A stretch of 64,000 nt of DNA from Papio anubis (GCF_008728515.1 NC_044981.1:4392538-4456537); one strand, 5' to 3'; counted from the stretch's first letter, positions 1-11,841 are shown. Notes: a model not told the origin generated them from the letters alone. Numbers and translations are program-made.

Positions 1-581
1 AATCAACAACAGGAATTTTGGAAACTATACAAACACATGGAAGTTCAAGAATGTGTTCCTGAATGACCAGCAGGTCAATGAAGAAATTGAAAAGGAAATT
101 GAAAATTTTTTTGAAACAAATAATAATGAAAACACAACATGTCAATATCTACAGGATACAGAGAAAGTAGTACTAAAAGGAAAGATTGTAGCTATAAATG
201 CCTACATCAAAAGAGAAGAAAACCTTCAAATAAATAACCTGATGATGCATCCTAAAGAACAAGAAAAGGAAAAGCAAATTAAACCCAAACTTAGTCGAAG
301 AAAACATAAAGATCAGAGCAGAAATAAATGAATTTGAAATGAAGAAAACAATATGAAAGATCAGTAAAACAGAAAGTTGTTTTTTTAAAAAGATAAACAA
401 AATTGACAAACCTTTAGCCAGACTAATGAAGGAAAAAAAAGAAGACTCAGATAAATTAAATCAGTAAGGAGAAAGGAGACATTACAAGTGATACCATAGA
501 AATCCAAACTATGGCGACTATGAGAAACTATATGCCAATAAATTGGAAAACCTAGAGAAAAATGGATACATTCCTAGACAT
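1..581 (+). mobile_element. L1 LINE fragment, ORF2 region between endonuclease and reverse transcriptase
   Basis: Plus-strand reading matches the L1 ORF2 stretch just upstream of the reverse transcriptase, with landmarks such as FLNDQQVNEEIEKEIENFF, AINAYIKREENLQINNLMM and, in the DNA, the aaattgacaaacctttagcc motif. An open stretch at 53-331 encodes 92 residues; stops and frameshifts follow, so it is a dead copy. The 5' side runs off the window and the 3' side stops abruptly at about 581, so this is an internal fragment. The style is late L1MA to L1P; the subfamily is not resolved. Confidence 0.85.
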
Positions 582-892
582 GACAAAGAATACAGGATTT
601 ACAGAATTTGTTTGGAGGATTTATTAAACAAACAGCAAAAACAACTATTACACCACCAACAAAACAACACCAACATCAAGTGCTGGGGAGAAAGAAGAAT
701 ATGATTTCCAGAGTTACTATATTGTATTATTTAAAATATCCAGTTTTCAAAAAAATTACAAGACATAAATAAAAAAGTATGGTTCATATACAGAAGAAAA
801 GTAGGCAACAGAAACTGTTTTTAAGGAAGCATAGATGTTGGAATTACTAAAATAAACAAAGACTTTAAATCAGCTATTTTAAAATATGTTCA

Positions 893-2089
893 AATACTGC
901 ATTCTGAGAAGACTATTCAAGAGATGAAGATGTATAGCCTACATCATAGAGCTGCTAGGCAGTATCCCAAAGCACTTTACTCTATTTGTAAAATGTTTTG
1001 GGGAATTCTTCAATCACAAAGGAGAACCACAACACATCACCAGGCTAAAAAACTCTAGACCCTCTTTGATGTACTTGTGGAAAAGTATAGCTCATCCCAT
1101 GAAGATGTGGCACAGTTTACAAATTTTCTGATACTAGAAATGGTTCCAGAAAATTGAGCTTTTGTTGGCAAATGTCTTTGGCATGCTTGGTTGAATTTTT
1201 AGCAAATTCTACCAATATACCATTCTGAGCTAGCAAATGTTCCCAGTACATTTGACCTAAATGGTGACTCTCTTTCTTTAGCAAATTACAAGTGAGCTGG
1301 CTTCATTCTGGCCTTTATTTTGCTTTGAGGTACTGTTGTTTGACATTTTGCTTTTGGTGCACTGTGACCCTGGGTAAGGGTAGTCTTTCGTCTTCAGCTA
1401 AGTCGTTTATTGACCATTTTCTTCTGGAGACAATAACACGTCTCATGTCTCTAAGCATTGTTTTTGTGCTGTGTAATGGTCAAAATGTCTTTTTTTTTCC
1501 CCCTTTGTGTCTTGGCAGGTTTTATAGCTATTTATGAAGAAATGTGTTAGCTGAGTACTATATAATTTACAATCTTAAGAAATTATCAAGTCGGAACCCA
1601 AAAATAGCAAGGAAATGTACAATTTCATCTCTGGCAAAGGGATATAATTCCTGTATTACAGTGTATGTGAATGCAACTTATAAATGTTAATTTCCATTAA
1701 ATATGAGATTGGGACTCAAATTTCAGAAAGCTACCAAGTCTTAAATGTTATGTAGCCTGTGTTGCATGTAGCCAACTTTAACTTATCCAAGGAGTTGTGT
1801 GAACTTTTCATTCCTTAACAGTCCTTTTATATTGGATTTTAGACAAAGTGGCTCAAGGTTACAAGATGTCATTTCCTACATGGCACTTTGAAGGAAGAAA
1901 AAACATATTTCTCATTCTAAAATATGCATTGTAATTTAGCAGGCTCGTTTGTATTTTCACACATTTTTAAAAGTACTTTTAAAGAAAAAGAGTAATTTCC
2001 CTTTGAAAATGTGATTGCCCAGTACCATGTGATCTTACCTCCCTCAAGTGCTGAAAGTTAAACTCTATGTAGAATAAATTGCAAAAGAG
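893..2089 (+). pseudogene. Probable processed retropseudogene of an unidentified gene
   Basis: About 1.2 kb of non-L1 sequence interrupts the L1 between near-identical 11-mers, aaatatgttca (882-892) and aaacatgttca (2090-2100), as expected of a target-site duplication. From 903 a frame runs with protein-like composition (for example ARQYPKALYSICKMFW and TLFDVLVEKYSSSHEDVAQF), broken by stops at about 1056, 1156 and 1200. The rest resembles a 3' UTR, with AATAAA at 2073-2078 followed closely by an A-rich remnant. I could not identify the parent gene. A two-member repeat family is an alternative, because bases 1339-1726 recur at 3893-4588. Confidence 0.5.
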
Positions 2090-2100
2090 AAACATGTTCA

Positions 2101-2139
2101 GTGTGTGTAGTAAACATACATATCTATATATGTTTACTT
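2101..2139. repeat. TG/TA-rich simple repeat
   Basis: A short run of gtgtgtgta and alternating ta lies between the retrocopy's right target-site duplication and the resuming L1 ORF1 sequence. It is probably expansion of local low-complexity sequence after insertion. Confidence 0.5.
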
Positions 2140-2619
2140 ATATATATGAACAAATAACTAAAGGAAGCCATGTCTAAAGAGCTAAAGGAATGTTTGAAAA
2201 CAATGCCTCACCAAATACAGAAAAACAATGAAGAGATGGACGTTATTAAAAAGAAGCAAATAAAAACTCTGGAGTTTAACAGTTCAATTGCTGAAATGAA
2301 AAATTCCCTAGAGGGACTCAACAGCAGATCTAAGCAGGCAGAAGAAAGAATCAGAGTACTTGAAAATAAGTCAATTGAGATCAGCTACTCTGAGAAACAA
2401 AAAGAAAAATGAACAGAGCCTCAGATACTTGTCAGACACCATCAAGCATACCAGCATATGCTCACTGGGAGTCCAAAAGAGCAAGGAAAAAGATAAAGGG
2501 TCAGAAAGAGTATTTGAAGAATTAATGGCTGAAAACTCCACAAATCTGATGAAAAACATTAGCACTCATGCAAAAGGTCATCACAAAGTACCATAAATTC
2601 AAAGAGATCCACACCTAGA

Positions 2620-3420
2620 CAAATGTTTGGAAAAACTCAAAACATGTTTCCTCTGTTCTCATACCACAACACAACAGTCAACACAGAAGACTTCTGTGAC
2701 TCCAAAATATATAAAGATTTCTCCCCACCAGCAGCAAGCAATCCATTCTGCAGTAGACACCAGCTGGATGTCCTTTAGTTCAATTCTGACATAACCTACT
2801 TGGAGATTATGTCATATTCCACAGGTTTGGGGCTCAGTCCTTGACATGTCCTCACCTTTAGACACCAGTCACAAGCCCAGGACTCCAGGACTTCTGACTG
2901 ACTAGCTTCAAGTTGGAGTTCCTGCAGCCAACTCTTTGGGCTTGATTAATTTGCTAGAGCAGCTCACAGAATTCTGGGAAACACTTATGTTTGCTGATGT
3001 ATTATAAAGACTATTACAAAGGATACAGATGAAGAAATGCATAGAAAAAGGCATAAGAGAAGGGGCATGAAACTTCCAGGCCCTGCCCAGGCACACCACT
3101 CTGTAGTAGACAAGAAACCTCCACATGTTTAGCTACCCAGAAACTCTCCAAACTCAGGTCTCTTGGTTTTTTACGGAGGCTTCATTACATAGGCATGATT
3201 GATTAAACCATTGAGATCAATTTGATTCTCAGCCTCTCTCCATCACTCAGAGGTTAGAGTGTGAGTCTGAAAGTTCTAATCCTCTAATTATGCCTATGTC
3301 TTTTCTTATTAGTCAACATTAGCATGCAAAAAATATAGCACTTTGGAAGTTCCAAGGATTTTAGGAGTTTTATGCCAGGAGCAGGGATGAAGATCAAATA
3401 TATACTTTACAATACCACCA
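2620..3420 (+). mobile_element. Solo LTR-like insertion (ERV type, possibly MER21-like)
   Basis: It separates the two halves of L1 ORF1. It contains the 'gcttcattacataggcatga' stretch, a 'tctgaaagttctaatcctct' stretch and a terminal 'gatcaaatatatac' segment that I recall from an old ERV LTR. No internal ERV genes are present, so it is a solo LTR. Family and exact ends are uncertain. Confidence 0.5.
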
Positions 3421-3892
3421 TGCATAATAAGCAAATCTCTGAAAGACTAAGACAAAAGAAAAATTTTGAACAGCCAAAGAGAAATGACTAGAATAATCAT
3501 GTTCAAGGCATCCTCTATGAAATTAATACTTAACTCCTCATTAGAAACCATGGAAGTTGGAAATCAGTGGGATGACATATTCAAAGTGCTAAAGAAAAAA
3601 TAAGGCTTTCAACTAAAAATTCTATATCCAGAAAAACTCTTCTTCAAAATTTTGGAGAAATTAAGATATTGCCAGATAAACAAAAACTGAGTAAACGAAT
3701 CACCAGCTGACCTGTTCAACAAGAAATTTGTCCTTCAGGCTGAAATGAAAGGACACCAGACAGTAATCTTAATCTACATAAAGAAATAAAGAGCACTGGT
3801 AAAGGTAACTACATTGATTTAAACACAAAAGATAGCAAAAATATATTTTTTGTTTGTAACACTTTTCTTCTCTCATCTTATTTAAAAAACAA

Positions 3893-4588
3893 TTGACATT
3901 TTACTTTTTTGGCACTGTGATCATGGGGAAGAGTAGTCTTTTGTCTTCAGCTAAGCAGTTTATTGACCATTTTCTTCTGAAAACAATAACGTATCTCTAA
4001 GCACTGTTTCTTTTTCTTTTTCTTTTTTTTTTTTTTTTGAGACGGAGTCTCGCTCTGTTGCCCAGGCTGGAGGCAGTGGCCGGATCTCAGCTCACTGCAA
4101 GCTCCGCCTCCCGGGTTTACGCCATTCTCCTGCCTCAGCCTCCCGAGTTGCTGGAACTACAGGCGCCCGCCACCTCGCCCGGCTAGTTTTTTGTGTTTTT
4201 TTTGTATTTTTAATAGAGACGGGGTTTCACCGTGTTAGCCAGGATGGTCTCGATCTCCTGACCTCGTGATCCGCCCGTCTCGGCCTGCCAAAGTGCTGGG
4301 ATAGCACTGTTTCTTGTGTTGTGTGACATTCAAGTGTCTTTTTTTAATTAAAAGTATTTTCTCCTTTGTGTTTTGGCAGGTTTTATAGGAATTTATGAAG
4401 AGATAATTTAGCTGAGTACTATATAATTTACAATTTTAAGGAAGTATCAAGTTAGAACCCAGAAATAGTAAGGAAATGCACAATTTTATATTCTGGCAAA
4501 GGGACCTAATTCCTGTATTACAGTGTAAGTAATTGTATTAATAAATGTTAATCTCCCATTAAATATGAGATGGGGACTCAAACTTCAG
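3893..4588 (+). repeat. Second copy of a 0.4 kb module shared with 1339-1726, interrupted by an AluY
   Basis: Removing the Alu leaves about 393 bp that aligns end to end with 1339-1726 at roughly 80-85 percent by eye. Shared landmarks include 'gctgagtactatataattt' (1550 and 4411), 'ctttgtgt.ttggcaggtttta' and 'attcctgtattacagtgta'. Both edges abut L1 sequence at a different L1 position from the first copy. No A-tail is visible at its right edge. Confidence 0.7.
4013..4302 (-). mobile_element. AluY, Old World monkey type, 5'-truncated
   Basis: A minus-strand Alu that begins with its A-tail (poly-T here). It is flanked by a perfect 13-bp target-site duplication, agcactgtttctt (4000-4012 and 4303-4315). 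The first ~28 bases of the consensus are missing, so it is 5'-truncated. Variants ggccggatctcag and cacctcgcccggctag match what I recall of cercopithecoid AluY subfamilies. It is among the youngest elements in the window. Confidence 0.85.
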
Positions 4589-5088
4589 TGATAATTACAA
4601 GTCTGTGTTGATGGGTATGCAATGAATAAAGAAGTAATCGTGGAACAATAACAAGATGAAAGAGGTAAGAGGGAATGGAACTACATAGGAATAAAGCTTT
4701 TTACACTATTGAACTTAAATGTATGTTAATCCAAAATAGATTTTTATAAATCAAGATGTTAATTGTGACCCCTTAGGCAACCATTAAGAAAATAACTCAT
4801 AAAATATATAGGAAAGTAAATGACAAAGAGAGTTAAAATAGTAGACAAGAAAATATCTGTTTAACACAAAAGAAGGCAATAACAAAGGCATAGAGAAATA
4901 AAAATGACGTAAGACGTAGAGCAAACAAATGAAAAAATGGCAGATATAAATCATATCTAATCAGCAATTACATGAAATGCAGATGTTTTAAATACTCCAA
5001 TCAAAAGGCAGAGACTAACAGTAGGTATTTCTAAAAAATCATCCAACCATATGTTGTCTAAAGGGACACACTTTAACTTAAATCTAAG

Positions 5089-6203
5089 ACCTGAAATCAT
5101 AAAAATTATAGAGGATAACCCAGGAAAAATTCTTCTGGACATTGGCCTAGGCAAAGAATTTATGACTAAGACCCCAAAAGCAAATTCAACTAAAACAAAA
5201 ATAAATACATGAGACCTAATTAAATTTAAAAACTTCTGTACAGCAAAAAAAAAAAAAAAAAAAAAAATCATCGGAGTAAACAAACAGCACACCAAATGGG
5301 AGAAAATATTTGCAAACTATGCATCTGAAAAATGACTAATATCCAGAATCTACAAGGAACTCAAACAATTCAACAAGAACAAAAAAATCCCATCAAAAAG
5401 TGGGCAAATGGTATGAACCCACATTTCTCAAAAAAAAGATATACAAATGGCCAACCAACATATAAATGCAAATTAAAACCACAATAATATACCACTTTAC
5501 CCCTGCAGGAATAGTCATTATTAAAAAGTCAAAAAACAATAGATGTTGGCATGGATGTGGTGAAAAGGGAATGCTTATACACTGCTGGTGGGAATGTAAA
5601 TTAGTACAACCTGTATGGAAAACAGTATGGTGATTTCTTAAAGAACTAAAAGTAGATCTACCATTCAATCCAGCAATCCCATGATTGGGTATCTACCTAA
5701 AGGAAAAGAAGTCATTATATGAAAAAGGCATCTTTACATGTATGTTTATTGTAGCACAATTTACAACTGCAAAGATATGAAACCAACCTAAGTATCCATC
5801 AACCAATGAGTAGATAAAGAAAACATGGTATATATACACCATGGAATACTAGTCAGCCATAAAAAAGAACAAAATAATGTATTTTACAGCAGCTTGGATG
5901 AGGCTGGTGACCATTATTCTGAGTGATGTAACTCAGGGATGGGAAACCAAATACTGTATGTTCTTACTTATAAGTGGAAGCTAAACTATGAGTATGCAAA
6001 GACATACAGAATGATATAATGAAGTATGGAGACTAAAAAAGGGGAGGTTGGGAAAAGGACAAAGGATAAAAACAACTACATGTTGGTTACAATGTACACT
6101 GCTTGGGTGATGGGTTCACTAAAATCTCAGACTTCACCACTGCACAATTCATCCATGTAACTAAAAACTACTCACACCCCAAAAGCTAGGAAAAAAAAAA
6201 AGC
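5089..6203 (+). mobile_element. Primate L1 (L1PB/older L1PA) 3' end
   Basis: A 5'-truncated L1 inserted into the older L1M. It covers the ORF2 C-terminal part, with landmarks 'acactgctggtgggaatgta', 'atccagcaatcccatgattg' and 'taagtggaagctaaactatg'. It continues through the 3' UTR ('tgggtgatgggttcact') to a short A-tail at about 6190-6200. An internal homopolymer of about 24 A's starts near 5245 inside ORF2. The frame is broken by stops. Confidence 0.85.
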
Positions 6204-6204
6204 A

Positions 6205-6534
6205 GGCCAGGCGCAGTGACTCACACATGTAATCCTAGCAGTTTGGGAGACCAAGGTGGGCAGATCACTTGAGATCAGGAGTTAGAGACCAGCCTGGCCA
6301 ACATGGCAAAACCCCATCCCAAATAAAAATACAAAAAAAAAAAAAAAAAAAAAATTAGCCAGGCATTGTGGTGCATGCCTGGAATCCCAGCTACTCAGGA
6401 GCTGAAGCAGGAGAATCACTAGAACCCAGGAGGTAGATGTTGCAGTGAGCCAAGATTACTGCACTCCAGCCTGGATAACAGAGTGAGTGAGACTCTATCT
6501 CAAAAAACAAAACAAGAACAAAACAAAACAAAAA
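6205..6534 (+). mobile_element. Alu (AluS/J type)
   Basis: A full dimeric Alu starting ggccaggcgcagtgactc, with an A-rich linker at about 6331-6353 and a caaaac-rich tail. It sits directly on the A-tail of the L1 upstream, a common Alu target. Confidence 0.9.
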
Positions 6535-6682
6535 TACGCTGTGAATATATTTGTAAATAACCACATCAGTAGTTCTCAAGGCTTTTCATCTGGGAACAAA
6601 AAGGGCTTTGATTTACAATGATATTTACAGTACTAGAAATTTAAAATGAGACATTCAAACAAGACAGAGAGATATACTTTAA
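6535..6682. other. Short unassigned segment between two Alus
   Basis: About 150 bp without a confident repeat match. The beginning 'cagtagttctcaag' resembles termini of hAT-type MER elements, but the rest does not extend the match. Confidence 0.3.
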
Positions 6683-6829
6683 GACCAGGCACTGTGGCTC
6701 ATACATGTAATCTTATTATTTGAGAGGCTGAGTCAGGAGGATCACTTGATGCTGGGCGTTTGAGACCAGCACGGACAAGACCCCAATTGTATATTAAAAA
6801 TTTTTTTTATTTTAATTTTTTAAAAAAAT
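6683..6829 (+). mobile_element. Alu left monomer (FLAM-like) with degenerate A/T tail
   Basis: Starts gaccaggcactgtggctc and covers only the left-arm consensus, followed by an A/T-rich tail. It is very diverged. Beyond it the L1M body resumes with an attcaaagaaacaaataggt landmark. Confidence 0.7.
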
Positions 6830-8389
6830 ACATGCTTTAGATTCAAAGAAACAAATAGGTTGAAGGTCAAATGATAGGAAAATACATACCATGCAAACAA
6901 TAACAAAAAAGAAGAGATGGAGTGCTTATACTAGTATTACACAAAATGGACTTGAAGACAAAAATTTTATAGACAACAAAAGACACTTTATACCAATAAA
7001 GGGGTCAATCCATTTATGAAGAGATAACAATCATAAACATGTACACATTACAACAGAACCTAAAAATACACAAGGTTAAAAACTGACAGAATTGAAGGAA
7101 AAAATATACAGTTTAAAATTAATAGTTGGAAACTTTACTCAGAAAACTCCACAACAGTAAAATACGAATTATTCTCAAGTGCATGTAGAGCATTCTCCAG
7201 GCTAGATAATATGCTAGTCTACAAAACAAGTCTCAATAAATTTAACAAACCTGCACGTTGTGCACATGTACCCTAGAACATAAAGTATAATAACAATACA
7301 AAAGGATTGAAATCATTTAAAGTATATTCTCTGAACATAATGGAATGAAATTTAGAAATAACTAAAGAAAATCTAGAAAAATTACAAATAGTGGAAACTA
7401 AATAATACAGTCCTAAACAACTAATGAGTCTAAGAAGAATCACAAGAGAAATTAGAAAACACTTTGAGATGAACAACAAAAACAACACACCAACACTTAT
7501 AGAATGCAGTGAAACAGCATGCAGAGGGAAATTTATAGCTGTAAAAGCTTACATTGAAGAGGAAGGATCTCAAATGAATACCTTAAGAAACTAGAAAGAG
7601 AAAAAAGAAAAGCAAACAGAAGGAAGAAAATATTAAAGATTAGAACCTTGATTAATAAAACAATAATTAAATAAAAATAGAGAAATGTAAAGAGAATCAA
7701 GGACACCAAAGGTTGGTTTTTTGAAAAGATCAACAAAACTGACAAATATTTACATTAAACTGACCAACAAATAAAGAAGACTCAATTACTAAAATCAGGA
7801 ATGATTTCATAATTCATTTAGCAGTGACTTTAGTAATTCAAAAGAGAGAACATTGCTATCAACTTTACAGAAATAAAAATAATTTAAGAGAATAATATAA
7901 GCAATTATACAATAGTAGATAACATATGTAAAATAAGAAAATTCCAAGAAAAACGCAAAGTTCCAAAACGGACTCAACAAGTAGAAAACCTGAATAAACC
8001 CATAATTAATAAAGAGATTGAGCGGTAATCAAAAAATTTCCCACAACTAAAGCTCAAGACCAGATGGTTTCACTGCTGAATTCTACTTAAAATTTCAGAA
8101 ACAATTTACACCAATCGTTCAGAAACTCTTGTAAAAACAGTAAAAGAGACAGGAACACTTCTTAATTCATTTCATTAGGCCAGTATTACCTGGATGCCAA
8201 AACTAGATAAAGACATTACAAGGAATAAAAAACTACATATCAATACTTCTTATAAATATAGATATAAAACTTCTCAATAAAAAACTAACAAACTGAATAC
8301 AGTAACATATAAAGGATTACATATCATAACCAAGTGATAGTTATCCCAGGAATACAAGATTAGTCACATATAAAATCAATTCATGGACA

Positions 8390-8707
8390 AATTATTTATT
8401 TGCTATTTATTTGTGTATTTATTTTTAGATGGAGTCTTCCTCTGTCACCCAGGCTGGAATGCAGCAGCACAATCTCTGCTCACTCCACCCTCAACCTCCC
8501 AGGTACAGGCCATCCTCCTGCCTCAGCCCCTCAAGTAGATGAGACTACAAGCGTGTGCTACCACACCTAACTAATTTCTCTATTTTTGGTAGAGACAGGT
8601 TCTCACCATGTCCCCCAGACTGGTCTTAAATTCCTGAGTTCAAGCAATCTGCCTGCCTCAGCCTCCCAAAGTGCTAGGATTACAGGCGTGAGCACCATGC
8701 CCAGCCC
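8390..8707 (-). mobile_element. Alu (AluJ type), minus strand
   Basis: Diverged Alu in reverse orientation: a T-rich start, then agatggagtcttcc, ending catgcccagccc. It interrupts the L1M reverse-transcriptase region. Confidence 0.88.
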
Positions 8708-9098
8708 AAACCATATTTAAGAAATGAAAAACAAACACCATGTAATCTTTTCAAGAGATGCAACAAAAGACAAAATCCAAAATATTTTCATTAAAAAAAA
8801 AAACTGTGCAACAAACTAAGACTAGAAGGTAAATTTCTCTACCTGATCAAAGACATCTACAGAAATCCCAAGGCTAACACCATTCTTAATGGTAGAAGGT
8901 CAAAATCTTTCATTCTAAGACCAGGAACAAAAGAAAGATGTCTGCTCTTACCACTTCTATGCAACATTTTACTGGAGGTTCTAGCCAGGGCAGTTAGGGA
9001 AGATAACAAAATAAAACGCATTAACATTGAAAAAAAGAAGTGAAACTCTCTCTGTTCCCAGATAACATGATTTTTTTGTATAGAAAATCCTAATAACT

Positions 9099-9099
<1 letters not shown>

Positions 9100-9137
<38 letters not shown>

Positions 9138-9145
9138 TATACATA
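9100..9145. repeat. (CA)n microsatellite
   Basis: About 17 CA units followed by catacatatacatat, inside the L1M ORF2 region. The open frames predicted across it are artefacts of the repeat. Confidence 0.95.
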
Positions 9146-10180
9146 TAACAAATTTTAGAAAAGTTGCAGGACAAAAGATCAGTATACAAAAATCAAGTGT
9201 ATTTCTCTGCACTAGCAACAAATAATCTGAAATAAAATTAAGAAAATAATTTGACTTAAAATGCATCAAACACAATAAACTTAGAAATAAATTAACAACA
9301 AAAAAAAACTGTAAGACTTGCATACTGCAAACTACAAAACACCACTGAAGAATAAAATTAGAGAAGACACAAATAGAAATATATCCCATGTTCATGGATT
9401 GGAAGATTTAATGTTGTTAAAATGGCAAGACTCCACAGATTGATCTGCAGATTCAAAGAAATCTATGTCAAAATCCCAAGGTTTTTTTTTTGGTTGAGGC
9501 TGATCAAAAAATTCATATGGGAATACAAGGGATTCAGAAGAGCCACAAAGAAATAAAAGCTATGATGACATACTTCTAGATTTCAAAAGTTAAACTACAG
9601 TAATCATGACTCTGGTACTGGCATAAAAATAGACATATAAATCAATGGAATAAAATTCAGAACCCCAAAATAAACAGTCATATTTGTGGTCAATTTATTT
9701 TCAACAAGGGCACCAAAAACATTCAATGAGGAAATAATTGTCTTTTCAACAAATGGTAATTGGACAAATGGGTACCCACATGCACAATAATGAAGTTGTA
9801 ACCCTACCTCACACCATATGCAACAAATTAACTCAAAAAAGATTAAAGATCTAAATGTAAAACCTAAAACTGTAAAACTTTCAGAATAATGCATAGGAAT
9901 AAATCTTATGACACCAAAAGCATAAGCAACTAAAAAAAAATAGATAAGTTGGACTTCATCAAAATGAAAAGCTTGTGTGTTGCAAAGGACACTACTAAGA
10001 AAGTGAAGACACAACCCACAGAATATTAGTTTACAAATCATATATCTGATAAGAAACCATATCCAGATACATAAAAACACATACAAACAAACATACAGAC
10101 TTAAAACTCAACAATAAAAAGGTAAGATAAATAAGCCAATTTTAAAAGGGGCAAAAGGTTGGGATCTACATTTCTTTAAA

Positions 10181-10211
10181 AATATATATATATACACATA
10201 TATATATATAT
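10181..10211. repeat. (TA)n microsatellite
   Basis: Alternating tatata interrupted by one cacatata, within the L1M ORF2 C-terminal region. Confidence 0.9.
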
Positions 10212-10867
10212 GGCTAATAAACATATGAAAAGATGTTTAACATCACTGGTCATTAGGAAAATACAACCCAAAAGCACAATGGGATATCACTTCACACCCA
10301 CTAGGACGGCTATGATCAAAAAAACAGACAATAACAAATGTTGAAGATAATGTGGAGAAACAAGAATCCCCATACATAGCTGATGGGAATGTAACATGGT
10401 AGAGCCTCTTTGGAAAACAGTTTAGTAGTTCCTCAAAAAGTGAAACACAGTTACCATATGACCCAGCAATTCTAGGTATACACCCAAAACAATTAAAAAT
10501 ATGCCCACACAAGAACTTGTATGTGAACGTTCATAGTACCATTATTTATAATAACTGAAAGGTGAAAGCAACCCAAATGTCCATTAAGATATGAATGAAT
10601 AAACAAAATGATACAGACATAAAATAGAATATTATTTATCCACAGAAAGAACGAGACACTGATACATGCTACAAAATGAGTAAACCTTGAATGTATTATG
10701 CTAAGTGAAATAAGCCAGAAACAAAAGGCCACATATTGTATGATTTCATTAATATTAAATGTCCAGAATAGGTAAATTATATAGAGACAGAAAGTAGCTT
10801 AGTGATTGCCAGGGGTTAGGAGAAGGCGAAGTGGACAGTAACTGCTAATAAATACAGAATTGTTTTG

Positions 10868-10897
10868 ATATGTGTGTGTGTGTGTGTGGGGGGGGTG
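10868..10897. repeat. (TG)n followed by a G run
   Basis: About nine TG units and then eight to nine G's, in the L1M 3' UTR. Confidence 0.9.
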
Positions 10898-11530
10898 ATG
10901 AAAATGTTCTGTAATTAGATAGTTGTAATGGTTGCACAACTTTGTGAATATACTTAAAACCACTGAATTGTATAGTTTAAAAGAAAAATTGCATAGTATG
11001 TGAATTATACCTTAATCTAAAAAAGAAAAAAGTCAACAGTAAACTAAAATAATCAACTAAAAAATATTAGCTAGACTGAGCAAGAAAAAATGAAAGAAGA
11101 CCTAAATGGCCACTATCAGGAATGAAAGCGGAAGCATCACAACTGACCCTACACAAATGTAAATGCTTATAAGGAAATAAAATGTATAACTTTTGCCAAC
11201 AAGTTAGACAATTTAGATGAAATGGACAAATTCCTGGAACCACTCCAAATACCAAAACTGATTCAAGAAGTAGAAAAATTCTTAACAAAATATTACCAGA
11301 CCAAATCTACCAACATCTGAAAAGGAGTATACACCATGGCCAAATGAGATTTAACCCACAAATGCACAGTTGATTTAATATCCAAAAATTGATATGATAC
11401 ATTATGATAGTAGAATAAAGGACAAAATAAGATTAATTTACCAATAGACACAGATAAGGCATTTGATGAAGTCCAACTCCCACTCATAATAAAAACTCTT
11501 AATAGGGATAGATGAGAATTTCCTCAATCT

Positions 11531-11841
11531 TTTTTTTTGTTTGTTTTTTGTTTTTGATTGAGTCTCTCTCTGTCACCCAGGCTGGAGTGCAGTGGAGAAA
11601 TCTTGGCCCACTGCAACCTCTGCCTCCCGGTCCCAGGCTCAAGTGATTCTCCTGCCTCAACTCCTCAATTGGCTGGGATTATAGCTGTGCACCCCTGCGC
11701 CTGGCTAATTTTTGTATTTTTAGTAGAGACGGGTTTTCACCCTGTTGCCCAGGCTGGTCTTGAACTCCTGACCTCAGGTGATCCACCCGACTTGGCCTCC
11801 CAAAGTGCTGGGATTACAGGCGTGAGCCACTGCACCCGGCC
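11531..11841 (-). mobile_element. AluS, minus strand, with perfect 17-bp target-site duplication
   Basis: A full-length reverse Alu flanked by gagaatttcctcaatct at 11514-11530 and 11842-11858. The right arm reads agtagagacgggttttcacc. The 101-residue frame across it (11558-11863) is an Alu-derived reading, not a gene. Confidence 0.95.

Larger units (their letters stand above)
600..11030 (+). mobile_element. Ancient L1M element, near full length in consensus order, split by several insertions
   Basis: Collinear L1M pieces appear at about 600-881 (pre-ORF1 leader), 2140-2620 (ORF1 coiled-coil half), 3420-3892 (ORF1 C-terminal half and the start of the inter-ORF region), 4589-5088 (inter-ORF region and endonuclease start), 6830-8389 (endonuclease and start of reverse transcriptase) and 8708-11030 (reverse transcriptase, C-terminal region and 3' UTR). 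Each piece resumes where the previous one stopped, and together they amount to about 5.6 kb. The reading frames are full of stops. The 3' end contains the gtggttgcc-like and 'ccactgaattgtatagttt' landmarks of L1MC/L1ME-type tails. It is older than everything inserted in it. Confidence 0.8.

Noticed and set aside
2170..2412. 80-codon frame with coiled-coil character
   Set aside because: It is the L1 ORF1 coiled-coil half of the broken L1M, not a host gene.
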